From: Adiantum capillus-veneris
Lineage: Eukaryota; Streptophyta; Polypodiopsida; Polypodiales; Pteridaceae
Direction of reading: 5' to 3'
Assembly (NCBI GenBank): GCA_014529385.2
Contig: CM043952.1
Span: 52,445,119-52,509,118, forward strand
Length of the DNA stretch: 64,000 nt
Shown piece after piece: positions 32,278 through 43,378 of the stretch. Positions within the stretch are counted from its first letter, which is position 1. Each line of letters opens with the position of its first letter. Both the position numbers and the translations under genes were made by a program. Under the pieces are notes generated by a model that was given only the letters and a program-made list of their open reading frames with translations, was not told the origin of the DNA and did not search any database.

Positions 32278-32340
<63 letters not shown>
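32249..32340. repeat. (CT)n microsatellite
   Basis: CT repeat with two short CACTCA interruptions. Confidence 0.95.
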
Positions 32341-32343
<3 letters not shown>

Positions 32344-32515
32344 TGATTGACGGCACCCATAGTACACCTCCAGCCACTAGCTACCCATGATCACCACCAC
32401 CCACCATGCAATTATAGAACCATCATTGCATGCCACGTTGCTATTCACTACATGCCACACTAATTTTTAAAAATCTTCATCCACCCTCCAATCTGTGTCC
32501 ACTCTGGAGATATGA

Positions 32516-32999
32516 TGTCAAGAGTTTTTTTGGAGCAAGGGATTGCGCATATGTACATACACATGCATGGTGCATCGAATAAAGGATTTCCCATTTTCCA
32601 GAGCCAGGTGGTTACATGGGCCCACATGTGTACAGGTAGGGCAGGATGTACATAGTGCATCGATTTTCACTATCACCAGTACCAGTGTGTTTTTTCTACA
32701 ATAATGAGGAGTTGGTAGTGTGTAAAACTTCTCGAGGAACCTATCTGCGGGCCGATGACATGAGGTAATCAGGTGCGTCAGATGGCATCTAGTGGCATCA
32801 GAGGTCGAACGGGGTCAATACTTGCACGTGGATGAGTACGGACACAACGTGGTTGTTTTCTTGTGATAATTATGCAAAAAGGTCATCATCAGAACTATAT
32901 TTGGAAGCCACTTCACGTGGTGGTGGGATGCATTATTGGAAAAATCTGAGTGCCAAGTGTGCGGATGGATGCAACAGGGTGACAACTATGCACTGCGAG
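32516..32999 (+). repeat. Element X 5' LTR, first part
   Basis: Starts TGTCAAGAG and matches 42234-42715 of the second LTR almost base for base. The match ends at CACTGCGAGG, where the truncated chromovirus LTR begins. About 235 bp of X LTR present in the other copy (about 42716-42949) is absent here. Confidence 0.88.
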
Positions 33000-33378
33000 G
33001 CACCTCTCTTGTGGAGTTGGTATTTAATATATTATTTTTGAGTTTAAGGTGCCAAAATTTGAGGCCCCTCTTTTTACAACCACTTCACTTTTGTAAATGA
33101 GTAAAGCTCATTAGTTCTTGCATGACCCATAATGGGAGTTCCCACTACAACTATTTACAGAGCCATAGTGGCTTACTGAAATCATATTCTAAGATACTGT
33201 GCAAATATAAAATGGCCAAGAGTAATTGATGTCGCCTCTTCATCAAATCCATGCATTCCACTCTACAAAATCATCAACTCAATTAGTAAAATAAATAGAC
33301 AGCACATAATTAACCATTACACCAGCTATCCCAATTGCAGCTAACCACTACAGCAGGAGGGTGCCCAGTCTTGTAACA
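33000..33378 (-). repeat. Chromovirus 3' LTR, truncated
   Basis: 379 bp, matching 39121-39499 of the 5' LTR. The TG end (read on the - strand) is at 33378, adjacent to the polypurine tract GGTGGGAGGGA (complement of 33379-33389). The other end is missing. Confidence 0.9.
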
Positions 33379-33426
33379 TCCCTCCCACCAGGGATAGCAA
33401 TTGTCCTCAGTTTCTCAATAGAGAAA

Positions 33427-33711
33427 TCAACTGGACCGTGAGTGATGGAAAGTGTGGAGAAGGTCGGGAAAGTTGCGAAAAAAAATTTCAGGCATCCATT
33501 CGGCATCCTCTCTAGGGTGGCCCTTGAAAGTCAAAAGGTAACGGTTATAAACCATTCCAGTGCGTGTAGTGGTGGTCTCATGGTCAACTATTTTATCAGG
33601 GATAAGTTGCTCTTCTTGGTCTACAAGTGAAGGTGGGTCTTCATAAATGTGGTGTGGGGTCCTCGGAATGGGCGTAAAAGACTTATGTGAAAGGAATTGT
33701 GAATGTGCCAA
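33427..33711 (-). pseudogene. Chromovirus integrase C-terminus with chromodomain
   Basis: The frame ends with a chromodomain-like segment: PDKIVDHETTTTRTGMVYNR followed by YLLTFKGHPREDAEWMPEIF. The pattern Y-L-x-x-x-K-G-x-P-x-x-x-A-x-W is the core of integrase chromodomains, which steer insertion to particular chromatin. It overlaps in another frame the end of the GPY/F module (33857-33621: PRFYGPFKISDVINDVSFRL, FHISLLRPFRGP), so a frameshift lies between. Confidence 0.75.
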
Positions 33712-34081
33712 TGTGCAGGTAGTTCTAAACGGAAAGAAACATCATTAATGACATCTGAAATTTTGAAGGGTCCATAAAAACGAGGACAATTTTTATTAGA
33801 TTGTCCTCGTTTTAATGGACCCTTCAAAGTTTCACACACAAAAATTGTGTGTGACAATTTTTATGGACCCTTCAGAAATAATCACTTTAGGAAAACCATG
33901 ATGGGGGAAAATAGTCTTAAGAAACAAAAGTGCAGCTTGATGTGCTGTGAGTGTTTTCTTACACGGAACAAAATACGCTTGTTTAGAGAAACGGTCAATA
34001 ATAGTCTAGATCATGTCATGTTTGTGCATTGTGAGTGGGAAACCAGTAACAAAATCCATTGAAATATGTTGCCAAGGTCTT
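33712..34081 (-). pseudogene. Chromovirus integrase core, internally deleted and rearranged
   Basis: Reads [13 protein letters not shown], then IDRFSKQAYFVPCKKTLTAH, then FPHHGFPKVIIS. At the point where the second catalytic Asp should follow, the sequence jumps to a rearranged patch and then to the C-terminal PRFYGPFKI module. The part with the remaining two catalytic acids is absent. The patch (about 33764-33876) contains an inverted repeat of about 25 bp and three copies of the GGGTCCAT(A/T)AAA box. Confidence 0.8.
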
Positions 34082-34879
34082 TCAAGAATAGGGAGAGGGT
34101 GTAAAAGTCCAATTTCTTACCTGCAGAGCTGCTTTGATTTTTTGACAAATCAAACAAGTTGAAACATACTGTTTAACATCCATTCTCATAGTAGTCCAAT
34201 AGAAATCATGACATAAATTTTGAAAAGTTGCAGCAAATCCTCTACGTCCAGCATAAGGTGGTATGTGAAATTCTTCAATAATTAATGTACGGAAAGGTTT
34301 AGTCATACAAAATTTTTGTTTGAAATAAAGCAAGTTTTCTTGAATAGTGTATTCAAGAAATGTGTGTATAGAATTACCAAGCATGTGCAACCATGTCGTT
34401 TTGAAGTCATCATCATGTGCATAAGTGTCAGGAATATTGTCAAATGAAGTTCCCGTAATGGTTGATAGATGATTAAGTGAGGGTCTTCTACTCAAAGCAT
34501 CAGCTACAACGTTTTCTTTGCCAGGTTGGTATTGAATGTTGGGATGAAAACTTTGAATAAAAGCGGCCCACTTAATATGTCTATCATCTATTAAGGATTG
34601 AGAAAGTAAATATTTGATACTTTGTTGATCAGTTTTAATGATCAAGTCAGTACCCATTACATAGTGTTTCCAAATTTTCAATGCATGTACCAGAGCAGTC
34701 AACTCTTTATCATAAGTACTGAAATTTGCTTCAGACGGTTTGAATTTACGACTTTTGAGAGCAATTGGATGGTTATCTTGCATAAGGACTGCACTGATAC
34801 CTTTTCCACTAGCATCAGTGACTACCACAAAGAATGGTCTTTCAAAATCAGGCAATTGCAATACAGGTGCATTAGTCAA
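34082..34879 (-). pseudogene. Chromovirus RNase H and integrase zinc-binding region
   Basis: An open stretch of 265 codons. RNase H: VLQLPDFERPFFVVVTDASG, YDKELTALVHALKIWKHY, IIKTDQQSIKYLL, then the tether YQPGKENVVADALSRRP. The integrase H2C2 finger follows: HIPPYAGRRGFAATFQNLCH with later CLICQKIK. The second His of the finger (usually A-G-H-x-G) is Arg here. The upstream part joins the RT at 34962 after a frame break. Confidence 0.88.
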
Positions 34880-34961
34880 AGCATGTTTAAGTGCATTAAA
34901 TGAGCTTTCTTACAAATCAGTCCATTCATGAGCTTTTCAACAAGAGAGTCAAATAATGTGA

Positions 34962-35862
34962 TTAATAAGCAAAATTACGAACAAATTTCCTGTAATAGCT
35001 ACAAAGACCAATGAAAGATCGTAGCTCATGCAAGTTTTTAGGTCTAGGCCATGATTGAATGGCTTCAATTTTCTTTGGATCAACATGTATTCCCTTACTC
35101 GATACAATGTGTCCCAAATATTCAATGTCAGATTGGAAAAATGAACTCTTTTCAGGATTCAAGTACAAGTGATTTTGTGCAAGCAGATCAAATACACGTG
35201 TAAATGTTGTTTATGCTCTTGGTCAGATTTACTGAATATTCATCAAAAAATACAATCACAAAATCTTGATGGTCAATGAAAATTCTATTCATCATGCGTG
35301 TGAAGGTAGCTGGTGCATTTGTCAAACCAAATGGCATGACAAGAAATCTATAGTGTCCAGTTTGTGTTCTAAAAGCAGTTTTGTAGACATCATGTTGAAA
35401 CATTTTGACTTGGTGATACCTTGATTTAAGGACAATTTTGCTAAAGATGTTTGCCCCTTTTAGTTTGTCTAATAGATCATCCACTCTAGGAATAGGAAAC
35501 CTATTCTTAATGGTGATCTTGTTTAAATCCATGTAGTCGATACACATACGAAAGGTTCCATTTTTATTCTTGACAAGAAGTAGTAGAGCTCCCTATGGTG
35601 AATTACTAGGTCGGATTAGGCCTCGGTCAAGTAAATCAGTGATTTGAGTTTGTATTTCCTTGTGTGTGGTAGGATTTACACGATAAGGTGCTCTACAAGG
35701 AGGTTCACTACCCGGTATGATGTCAATTTTGTGGTCTTCTGGGCGTGACAGTGGAATTCTAGGTGGTAGATCATGCATGAAACCATCTTTAAACTGTGAG
35801 AGAAATTCATTGTGTGCGGAATTACGTGAAGTTTCAGTTTCAGCAAAAATTTGATTTATCAC
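34962..35862 (-). pseudogene. Chromovirus reverse transcriptase
   Basis: In-phase pieces 35862-35593 and 35547-35188, then 35168-34962. The order is the lead-in SEPPCRAPYRVNPTTHKEI, a TAG in place of Trp after [58 protein letters not shown], then [11 protein letters not shown], where Y-x-D-D is usual: the box reads FFDE. After a frame break come LNPEKSSFFQSDIEYLGHIV and RSFIGLCSYYRKFVRNF (the thumb). Loss of the second active-site Asp and the stop show that it is inactive. Confidence 0.88.
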
Positions 35863-35895
35863 TACTAAATATGTTTTCCTCTGTTTTCGAATTTC

Positions 35896-36586
35896 TCATT
35901 TGGCTTGAGTGTGCGAGAGGAGTGGAAATTTTTGATGTGCCAATGTTGCTTGGATGGAGAAATTTTTATTATTACGAGTGAGAGACATTGTACGTGTTTT
36001 ATAACTAATCAACGGATCAAATTCATGACGAAATGGCATTCCCAAGATCATATCAAGACCATGCAATGGTGCTACCAAAAATGTGCGTGCTTGTGTGAAT
36101 TCACCAATGCAAACTTCAACAGTGACTTGAGTTTTACAATTAAAACGTTGATTATTAAAAACAGTTTTGACCTTGTGAGGTGATGAGATTTCAGAGAGTG
36201 ATAGTTGTTGTGCCAATCGTGTGGAAATGAAATCATGGCTACTACCATCATCTAACAGAATGGTGACATTTTCACTCTTAACAAGTGCCTTGCACTTTAA
36301 ACAAAGTGTGAGGAGATATATGAGTACCTGAGGATGGGTTGTCATCGTTATCATAATCAGGATCATATCCCTCACCGTAGTTAACTTCCACTTCATTGTC
36401 GTCGGGTGTAGCATCTTCTATGAGGTTAAGAGTAGCTCCGTTGGGGCGGTTTTTGTTGAAGGGTTTTTGACTTGAATTTCTGTTGACTCCATTGGAATGG
36501 CCATTGGATTGATCATTGCCCTTAGCAGGACCATTTGGACACTTATCTGCATAGTGACCGTACTGAAAGCATTTAAAACACTTCAC
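35896..36586 (-). pseudogene. Chromovirus gag zinc knuckle and protease
   Basis: The 36586-36278 frame contains the CCHC knuckle CFKCFQYGHYADKCP. The overlapping frame 36414-35896 contains the protease: ILLDDGSSHDFISTRLAQQL (D-D-G-S in place of D-S-G-S), then FLVAPLHGLDMILGMPFRHE, the flap and the end region typical of Ty3 proteases. The change of frame between the two is a frameshift or a programmed shift; I cannot tell which. Confidence 0.8.
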
Positions 36587-36599
36587 CTTTTTGTTACCA

Positions 36600-37456
36600 T
36601 TAGAATTTGGAGGAGAACGTTGGTTGAAGGAATTTTGGTTGCGTCGTTGCTCGGTGTTGTTGTTGTCTTGCTCGTATGAGGTTGAGCCATTGTAGGAGGG
36701 TTTTCAAATCTACGTCTTTTGAAAAAAGTACGGCTTTGGTGTTTGCTTCTGTCAAAGTTGGAGAGAAAGGAGGTCTCTTGTTTCGGTTAGTGTTAGCAGG
36801 TTGATGAGTGTGAGAGGAATGTCCACCTTTCTTCTTTTCTGCGTTGAGAGCCAAATTAATAGCCTTTGACAGAGAATCTGGTTCGAACATATCTACCTTA
36901 GCACTAATTTGTAGTGCCAAGCCTGATATGTACTTTCTCTTCAATTTCTTGTGCGACTAACATGTTCAATAGCTTGAAATTGAATTAAACAATTCCAAAA
37001 ATGGTCAGTGTAACCCTGTACATCTTCATTTCTACCTTGTCAAATTAAATCCCACTGACGGCGTGCTTTAGCTTTGTACTGTGTGGGCAAAAATTGGGGT
37101 AAAAACACATTTTTAAATGCATTCCAGGTGCATGGTCTTCTTCCATGTTGTTTGGTGGCGGTCCACCATAATGCAGCGCTGCTAGTGAGATGATTGGATG
37201 CACAATTTACCATTTCACGCTCGGGAAAGTCTTCATCATGAAAATAGTCATCTAGTTGACTAACCCATGCTAGAACCGTGCTAGCATCTTTAGTGCCATC
37301 AAAATCTTTGAAAGTGAAGGCTTTTCTGCTAATTTTGTTTTTCTTGGGTGCCGGTGCAGATTCGGTGAGTGCAGAATGCAATAATTTATCTTCCAGTTCT
37401 TGCCTTCGCATGTGTTCATATGTGAGTGATTGTTGCAGATTTTGAAGTTGTTCCAC
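36600..37456 (-). pseudogene. Chromovirus gag capsid region
   Basis: 37456-37040 reads MEQLQNLQQSLTYEHMRRQE, then FTFKDFDGTKDASTVLAWVS, ALWWTATKQHGRRPCTWNAF and FLPQFLPTQYKAKARRQWDL, the Retrotrans_gag pattern. The next piece 36944-36600 holds KRKYISGLALQISAKVDMFE and a basic, Ser/Thr-rich tail before the knuckle. Two stops or frame breaks separate the pieces. Confidence 0.82.
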
Positions 37457-38788
37457 AATCGTGGGTACCTGGGAAGGTGTGCCATGATTGCGTGCTTTTT
37501 ATGTTTTCCTCTCTTTTTTTCTGTTTTTTCTTTTTTAAATAAATATTTAAATGGTAATGCTTAAAAAGGCTATTTGGTGATATTCATAGATGCAATATGC
37601 GGAATAAAAGAGTAAAATAAATGACAAAAATGTAATGTACTTAGCTGAGAAATAGCGGTGGCTTCAGTCCGGAATGGCGATGCGCTAGGAAATTGCCATA
37701 GAAGTAGACGGTCCGACGGTGCTTTACCGAGCCAGTTGAATTTTGTAGCGTGTGGTCTCCCTTATCCTCCCAAAAGAAGACAACAATATCGATTGTAGAA
37801 GAAGTCCATAGGTTGATTTTTTTAAAAAATTAATTTGACGATGTTCGGATTCTTGGCAAGTAATTTGGCAACTCCATTGAGATAGTCGGTGTCCAGGAGG
37901 AAGTAAGTTGGAAGAGCCGATAATTTTTCATTGCAAAAATATTTAGCAACTCGGTGGTTGTCCTTCCACTTTTTGGTGGCACGAGCTCGATACTTCTTGG
38001 AAAATGGTGACCGAATGAGGAAGACCCAATTGGGTTGGTAAGTGGAGCCAGGGGGTATAGCTCACTTGGTACGGGACTTGAGTAGAATGGTGGGACTCGA
38101 CGTTAAGCAGAATTTTTATTTTATTTTTTATGTAGGGTTAATTTTGGGCGGCCGGCCAAAGACCCAATGCTTTAAGCCACACTTTTTGATTAAAGTGTGT
38201 ACACTTTAGTGCATGGTGGCGTGCAATCAGAGCTACCGACAGCACGAGGGCCTGCAGAGGTTTCTACGGCGTGTAGAAGGCTTCTCGACCCGCGAGCAAG
38301 AAGGAAAAATGGTACACGCACCTTGGGCGACCAATTTGAGGGCGACTGGGCTAATTTCGGTGGTGGTCGACAACGCTGGGAGTTGCGACCAAAAGCCTGT
38401 TCCCACGTTGATTGGAGAATCCAAGCCTCTTGGAGGTGCAAGAGTTGAAGCCGAAAATTACCCAGCTCTCGAATACCTGCAAAATTATCTCTTCTCTTCT
38501 TCGCCACTTCTTGCTTTTCTTCAATCTTCAGGTCTTCGTAGCAAGACTTCAAAGCTTTGCCTATTTCAAGGCTTGCCGATTTCAAAGCTTTGCCGATTTC
38601 AAAACTTCGTCGGTTTTGAATTGTGGTCGATATAGTTTTTCCTTGATTCTTGATCGAAGTCTACAATTCCTTAATGAAAAATTTCACCCAAATTTCTAAG
38701 ATGTACCTCTGCTGTTGCAACCATAGCTTCTTAATTGACGAACTGGAGTCTTCTTGATGCATAATTACTCCAATTGGACGGAACCTTT
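37457..38788 (-). other. Chromovirus leader between primer site and gag
   Basis: About 1.3 kb without a recognisable domain. Several open frames of 60-140 codons overlap on both strands at 38190-38700, where base composition is closer to 50% GC. None shows a known motif. A long untranslated leader is common in plant gypsy elements. Confidence 0.5.
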
Positions 38789-38800
38789 GCTCTGATACCA
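38789..38800 (-). other. Primer binding site of the chromovirus
   Basis: Complement of TGGTATCAGAGC, one base from the LTR end (38802). iMet-type primer site. Confidence 0.92.
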
Positions 38801-38801
38801 T

Positions 38802-38923
38802 TGTTGGGAGAAGAGGGGGAGATCAACCGCTTAGAATATTCAACACAAGCTTCCAAGCAATCACCATCAACCTGTCCACCGCTTCTTCCAATTTCCAAGC
38901 ACACACCCTCACACCTAGACTAT

Positions 38924-38966
<43 letters not shown>

Positions 38967-39499
38967 CATAAAATTGACATAGTCATCCTTGTAAAAGAGT
39001 GTAAGAGATGTGTAAGAGATGGAGACTAGATTAGAGAGTACACAAGAAATAACCATAGCCTAAGAGAGTAGAGAAGAGAATTTGCAAGAGAAAGGCCTAA
39101 ATCTAGCCCCAAACTCCACGGCACATCTCTTGTGGAGTTGGTATTTAAAATATTATTTTTGAGTTTAAGGTGCCAAAATTTGAGGCCCCTCTTTTTACAA
39201 CCACTTCACTTTTGTAAATGAGTGAAGCTCATTAGTTCTTGCATTACCCATAAGGGGATTTTCCACTACAACTATTTATAGAGCCATAGTGGCTTATTGA
39301 AATGATATTCTAAGATACTGTGCAAATATAAAATGGCCAAGAGTAATTGAAGTCACCTCTTCATCAACTCCCCGCATTCCACTCTACAAAATCATCAACT
39401 CAATTAGTAAAATAAATAGATAGCACATAATTAACCATTACGCCAGCTATCCCAATTGCAGCTAACCACTACAACAGGAGGGTGCCCATTCTCGTAACA
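38802..39499 (-). repeat. Chromovirus 5' LTR
   Basis: 698 bp; read on the - strand it runs from TGTTACGAGAATGG to CTTCTCCCAACA. It contains a (CA)n tract at about 38925-38961. It matches the truncated 3' LTR over 379 bp with a few per cent differences. Confidence 0.9.
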
Positions 39500-39929
39500 G
39501 TTTTGGGCCGTTCCGAACGCGATGGTGCTGTCCATTTCGCCAAACTCCTCACTATTTTTTGTTGTTTTGGCTGTGTAAGTTTTTCCTATGAGCGAAGCTT
39601 CTTCTCCACTTTGTGATTGTATCTGGCATATTTTACCCATATTGTGTGAGCTATTTGCTCCATTGGTGTTGGCCCAAGGTCAATTGTATCTAAACATCAG
39701 AAATTATCCTCTTTTGAGGTGAGTTTTTTGGGTGTGTGTGTGTGTGTGTCTCTCTGTGTGGAGTGGGTAAATGGGTAGTATCTCTCCTCTCACTCCATAG
39801 GCGTGTTCCTTGTCTCCGCCAGGTGGGTTGTGTAAGACAAGTGGTGCCCCATAGTGTGTGCGTATATCATCCCAAGAGTATGTGTCGGGTCATTATAGAG
39901 GCGTTCTGTGTGTTTTCCTCCCGCTCACA
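39500..39929 (+). repeat. Element X 5' LTR, second part
   Basis: Continues the LTR after the chromovirus: matches 42950-43378 and ends CGCTCACA. Contains (GT)n near 39733-39748. Confidence 0.88.
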
Positions 39930-39935
39930 TTCTTT

Positions 39936-39960
39936 TGGTGCCCCCACTGAGGATCTTCTT
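39936..39960 (+). other. Primer-site candidate of element X
   Basis: TGGTGCCCCCACTGAGGATC follows the LTR end by six bases. The same block with changes (AATGCCCCCACTAAGGAG) follows the LTR of element F at 60116, which suggests a conserved primer site. I cannot assign the tRNA. Confidence 0.5.
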
Positions 39961-39994
39961 CGAGTACCTTCAGCTTCGGGATTACAAGCTGCAA

Positions 39995-40095
39995 ATCACA
40001 GGTTACAGGTTACAGGTTACAGGGCTAGGTACAGGTATAGGTGGTTCACACAGGTACAGGTATAGGTGGTTCACACAGGTACAGGTAGCTGAAGT
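39995..40095 (+). repeat. Minisatellite in element X leader
   Basis: GGTTACA/AGGTTACAGG repeats, then two copies of a CAGGTATAGGTGGTTCACA unit (period about 30). Probably a leader repeat without coding role. Confidence 0.8.
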
Positions 40096-40922
40096 AGAGT
40101 GATACACTGGCAAGTGGGCGTCACTTGCAGTCGCGGCGGGTATGCATCATTTGGTGCCTATTTGCGCGCATTGTCTGTTGGTATTGTACGTTACTTGTGG
40201 AAACTGCCATTGTACGCCTTTGTGGATCCATACTTGGTTTTATTTGGTAGTCCCAACCATTTCTAAGACTTGGTCTGGTCATTTCTGAGACTTGACTATA
40301 CAAGATTTGCATAAGCCTTCGGGAGAGGGTCGATAGCGTGAGGTTTTATTGAGCTTGGGGATTCTCAAATGTGAGATCCTTTTGGTGATACATGTGGCTG
40401 GAGCACCCTTTTTGTGACCTCACCATAGTCTATGTACTAGTGATTCCTATTTGATGCTCGGGTTCTCTTGTTGGCAATTTATGCATGCATATACAGTCTA
40501 TATTTTGGGTTCTTACTGCTCTACTTCTGGGGAAACTCTGTCAAAAATTTTCCAAGTTATAATGGCTGGTTTTTCGGTCTTTTGAGCCATTTCTTCTATT
40601 ATGCTGCTAAAATTCTAGCAAAATCAGAGGATAAGTCAGGTGTGCCTTCTTGGGAGCTGCATGGTTGGATGTAATGGATGATCAAAATGGACCTCAATTC
40701 ACTCCTTTTCATTTAACTCAGAGAATCCTGATAAATGTTCATGTGTCCAGGAAGATTTTTTTCGAGCAGTGCATAGTCTTTATGCTCGAGCCAAGAAGAT
40801 TAAGAGAGGTACGGGGGAGACATGTATCCATTGCCAAGACAGGTGCTAACTAGGTCAAATGATTATGGCATTCAAATCAAGGAACCAGTGGATTAAACCA
40901 GGAGGAAAAGGGAAAGACAAAA

Positions 40923-41873
40923 GTGTTAAGTGTAGTCACCTTGGAGAAGGCATCAAAGCTAGAGGATACATTAGTGAAGCCTATTGGGAAGAGGACCATA
41001 GAGGAAAAGGAAGGAAGAAGTGCCCCAGGTCCTAGCAAGAAAAAGGGAAAGAGCCATGAAGGCGAAGATGTCAAGGCCAAGAGGAAAAGAAGGGCTCGTC
41101 ACAAGTTTCATGTTTCAGATTTTTCACTAGGGGATGGGTAATTAAGCTATGACTGGAAGGAAGATCTGACAAGCAGGAAGGAATATGTTACTTTTGGGCA
41201 GCTTATAGAGATGGTGCCTAAGCTAAAGCAATAGTGGAAGAGGATGGTTAACCCAATGGAGAGAAAGCCAGAGAGAGGTTCAGTAAAGGTGTTGGCGATG
41301 GATGAGCTACCAGACATTTGCCCAATAGTAGATGTGTGGCACGAAAGAAAAAATATGGGACAAGGTTATGTGGATGGTGGAGCCCAAATATGTGTCATAA
41401 CGCACTCATGCATTGAGAAGACGCGTCTTACAGGGACTAGGGTGTCAGGTTTTCGGACTAGATTGGCAAACCATCAGAAAGTAAAATGTTTGGGTGTTGT
41501 AAAGAGCTTAGAAGTAGATGCATATGATGCAAAGGCAGCGATTGATTTTCATGTGATGCCAGTAGGGTTGGGATCATATCCTATTATACTGGGTAGACCA
41601 TGGTTACGTGCACTGGGAGTTGTTCAAGACTGGAGACATGGTACGATTAGCCTCTATGGAAAGATAGGTGCCAAGAAGCTATATAAGATGGACACAAGGA
41701 AACAATTGGAGGAGCTTTATGAAGATGAAGATGAGTCTAGTGATGAAGACTATTCCACAATGACTGATGAGGACAGTGAAAGTACGACCAGCAGTGATGA
41801 GGATGCTGATGTTGCATTTCTGTTGATTGGACAAAGAAATCTAGGAGTCTGGTTTAGTCACATTTTCAAATGA
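40923..41873 (+). pseudogene. Element X gag C-terminus and aspartic protease
   Basis: One phase for 317 codons with stops at 41139 (TAA) and 41232 (TAG). The first part is very basic (KKKGKSHEGEDVKAKRKRRA). The protease piece starts at 41244: YVDGGAQICVITHSCIEK (catalytic Asp is residue 44 of this piece) and GSYPIILGRPWLRALGVVQD, the typical plant retropepsin end. An acidic tail rich in Asp, Glu and Ser follows. It is of the D-G-G type also seen in Gypsy-1. No RT follows; the LTR begins 360 bp later. Confidence 0.75.
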
Positions 41874-42233
41874 GGTTGAAGATGAAAGTGAAGGGCCTTA
41901 TGAAGTGATTGAAGGGCTGATGCAAACCAAGGTTGAAATGTCAAAGAAGCACCAATTGATGACACAAATAATCAGTGGAGACCTTTTTGCTATGGAGAAG
42001 GAGATATATTTGCACATGCAGGTCTATGCCAAAGTAATTGATGGTTATCTGGATGAAAAGCCTGGTATATGGCATTTCTACGAGTTTTCTTTGGGAACTA
42101 GGTGGAAGCTTGATTAACCTTTGGATGCAAGGAATGCAAAGTGTTTTTGTGGGGGATCCAGGTGGAATCAGCATCTACTAGTGCTGTGCTGTTAAGCATG
42201 AATGCTCTAGCAGGCTAGGGGATGGGCAAATTA

Positions 42234-43378
42234 TGTCAAGATTTTTTTGGAGTAAGGGATTGCACATATGTACATACATATGCATGGTGCATCGAATAAA
42301 GGATTGCCCATTTTCCAGAGCCAGGTGGTTACATGGGCCCACATGTGTACAGGTAGGGCAGGATGTACATAGTGCATCGATTTTCACTATCACCAGTACC
42401 AGTGTGTTTTTTCTACAATAATGAGGACTTTGTAGCACGTAAAACTTCTCGAGGAAGCTATCCGTGGGCCAACGACATGAGGTAAGCAGGTGCCTCAGAT
42501 GGCATCTAGTGGCGTCAGAGGTCGAATGGGGTCAATACTTGCACGTGGATGAGTACGGACACAACGTGGTTGTTTTCTTATGATAATTATGCAAAGAGGT
42601 CATCATGAGAACTATATTTGGAAGCCACTTCACGTGGTGGCGGGATGCATTATTGGAAAAAGTTCACTGCCAGGTGTGCGGATGGATGCAGGAGGGTGAC
42701 AACTATGCACTGCGAGGCCAGTTTTTGGCCTTTTCGGGGTCTGTTTGAGGTCAACTAAAATGCCAAGAGTGCCCAAGTAATAAATCTAAGTGTGGGAACT
42801 GAAAAAAATAGAGATAATATCAGAGAAACGGTGGAGAGAAGAGGAGGAACAACCGCAATTGAGTTTTTGCTATTTTTGGAGCCTGTTTTGGCCCTAAACT
42901 GCTCATCCGAGGTCGGATTTGAGCACTTTGACATTGTAGACTGAGGTTTTGGGTTGTTCCGGACGTGATGGCGCTGTCCATTTTGCCAAATTCCTCACTA
43001 TTTTTCTGTTGTTTTGGCTGTGTAAGTTTGTCCTATGAGCGAAGCTTCTGCTCCACTTTGTGATTGTATCTAGCATATTTTATCCATATTGTGTGAGCTA
43101 TTTGCCCCATTGGTGTCGGCCCAAGATCAATTGTATCTAAATATCTTAAATTATCCTCTTTTGAGCTGAGTTTTTTGGGTGTGTGTGTGTGTGTGTGTCT
43201 CTCTGTGTGGAGTGGGTAAATGGGTAGTCTCTCTCCTCTCACTCCATAGGTGTGTTCCCTGTCTCGGCCAGGTGGGTTGGGTAAGCTGAGTGGTGCCCCA
43301 TAGTGCGTGTGTATATCATCCCAAGACTGTGTGTTGGGTCTTTATAGAAGCGTTATGTGTGTTTCCATCTCGCTCACA
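42234..43378 (+). repeat. Element X 3' LTR
   Basis: 1145 bp, starting TGTCAAGATTTTTTTGG and ending CGCTCACA. It is the uninterrupted copy. It contains (GT)n near 43178-43200. Confidence 0.9.

Larger units (their letters stand above)
30111..32515. other. Unassigned DNA with microsatellites
   Basis: No convincing gene. It contains several GTGATCACGT palindromes (about 30370, 30390, 30580 and 30630), (CT)n at 30742-30824 and 32249-32340, and (CA)n near 31170. A primer-site-like TGGTATAAGAGC at 30950-30961 differs from the iMet-type site by one base and may mark a decayed LTR element whose remains cannot be read. Confidence 0.4.
33000..39499 (-). mobile_element. Chromodomain-containing Ty3/Gypsy element (chromovirus)
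   Basis: A minus-strand gypsy inserted into the left LTR of element X. The 5' LTR is 38802-39499, the iMet-type primer site 38789-38800; gag, protease, RT, RNase H, integrase and a chromodomain-like C-terminus follow, then a polypurine tract and a 3' LTR that lost its outer 320 bp. The chromodomain and the iMet-type primer site place it among plant chromoviruses. The outer left junction lost sequence from both the X LTR and this element, so no target duplication remains. Frames are broken at many points. Confidence 0.9.
32516..43378 (+). mobile_element. Element X: gag/protease-only Ty3-type LTR element
   Basis: Two direct LTR copies of about 1.15 kb (32516-39929, interrupted, and 42234-43378) enclose only 2.3 kb. 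The interior keeps a gag C-terminal/protease frame but no RT, RNase H or integrase. After the first LTR come a primer-site candidate and a minisatellite leader. The purine-rich AGGCTAGGGGATGGGCAAA precedes the second LTR. No target duplication was found (TATGA left, ACGGC right). Such internally deleted elements depend on other elements for reverse transcriptase and integration. Confidence 0.8.

Noticed and set aside
38190-38700. Overlapping frames of up to 140 codons in the chromovirus leader
   Set aside because: Open on both strands at once, no motif; probably a result of base composition.
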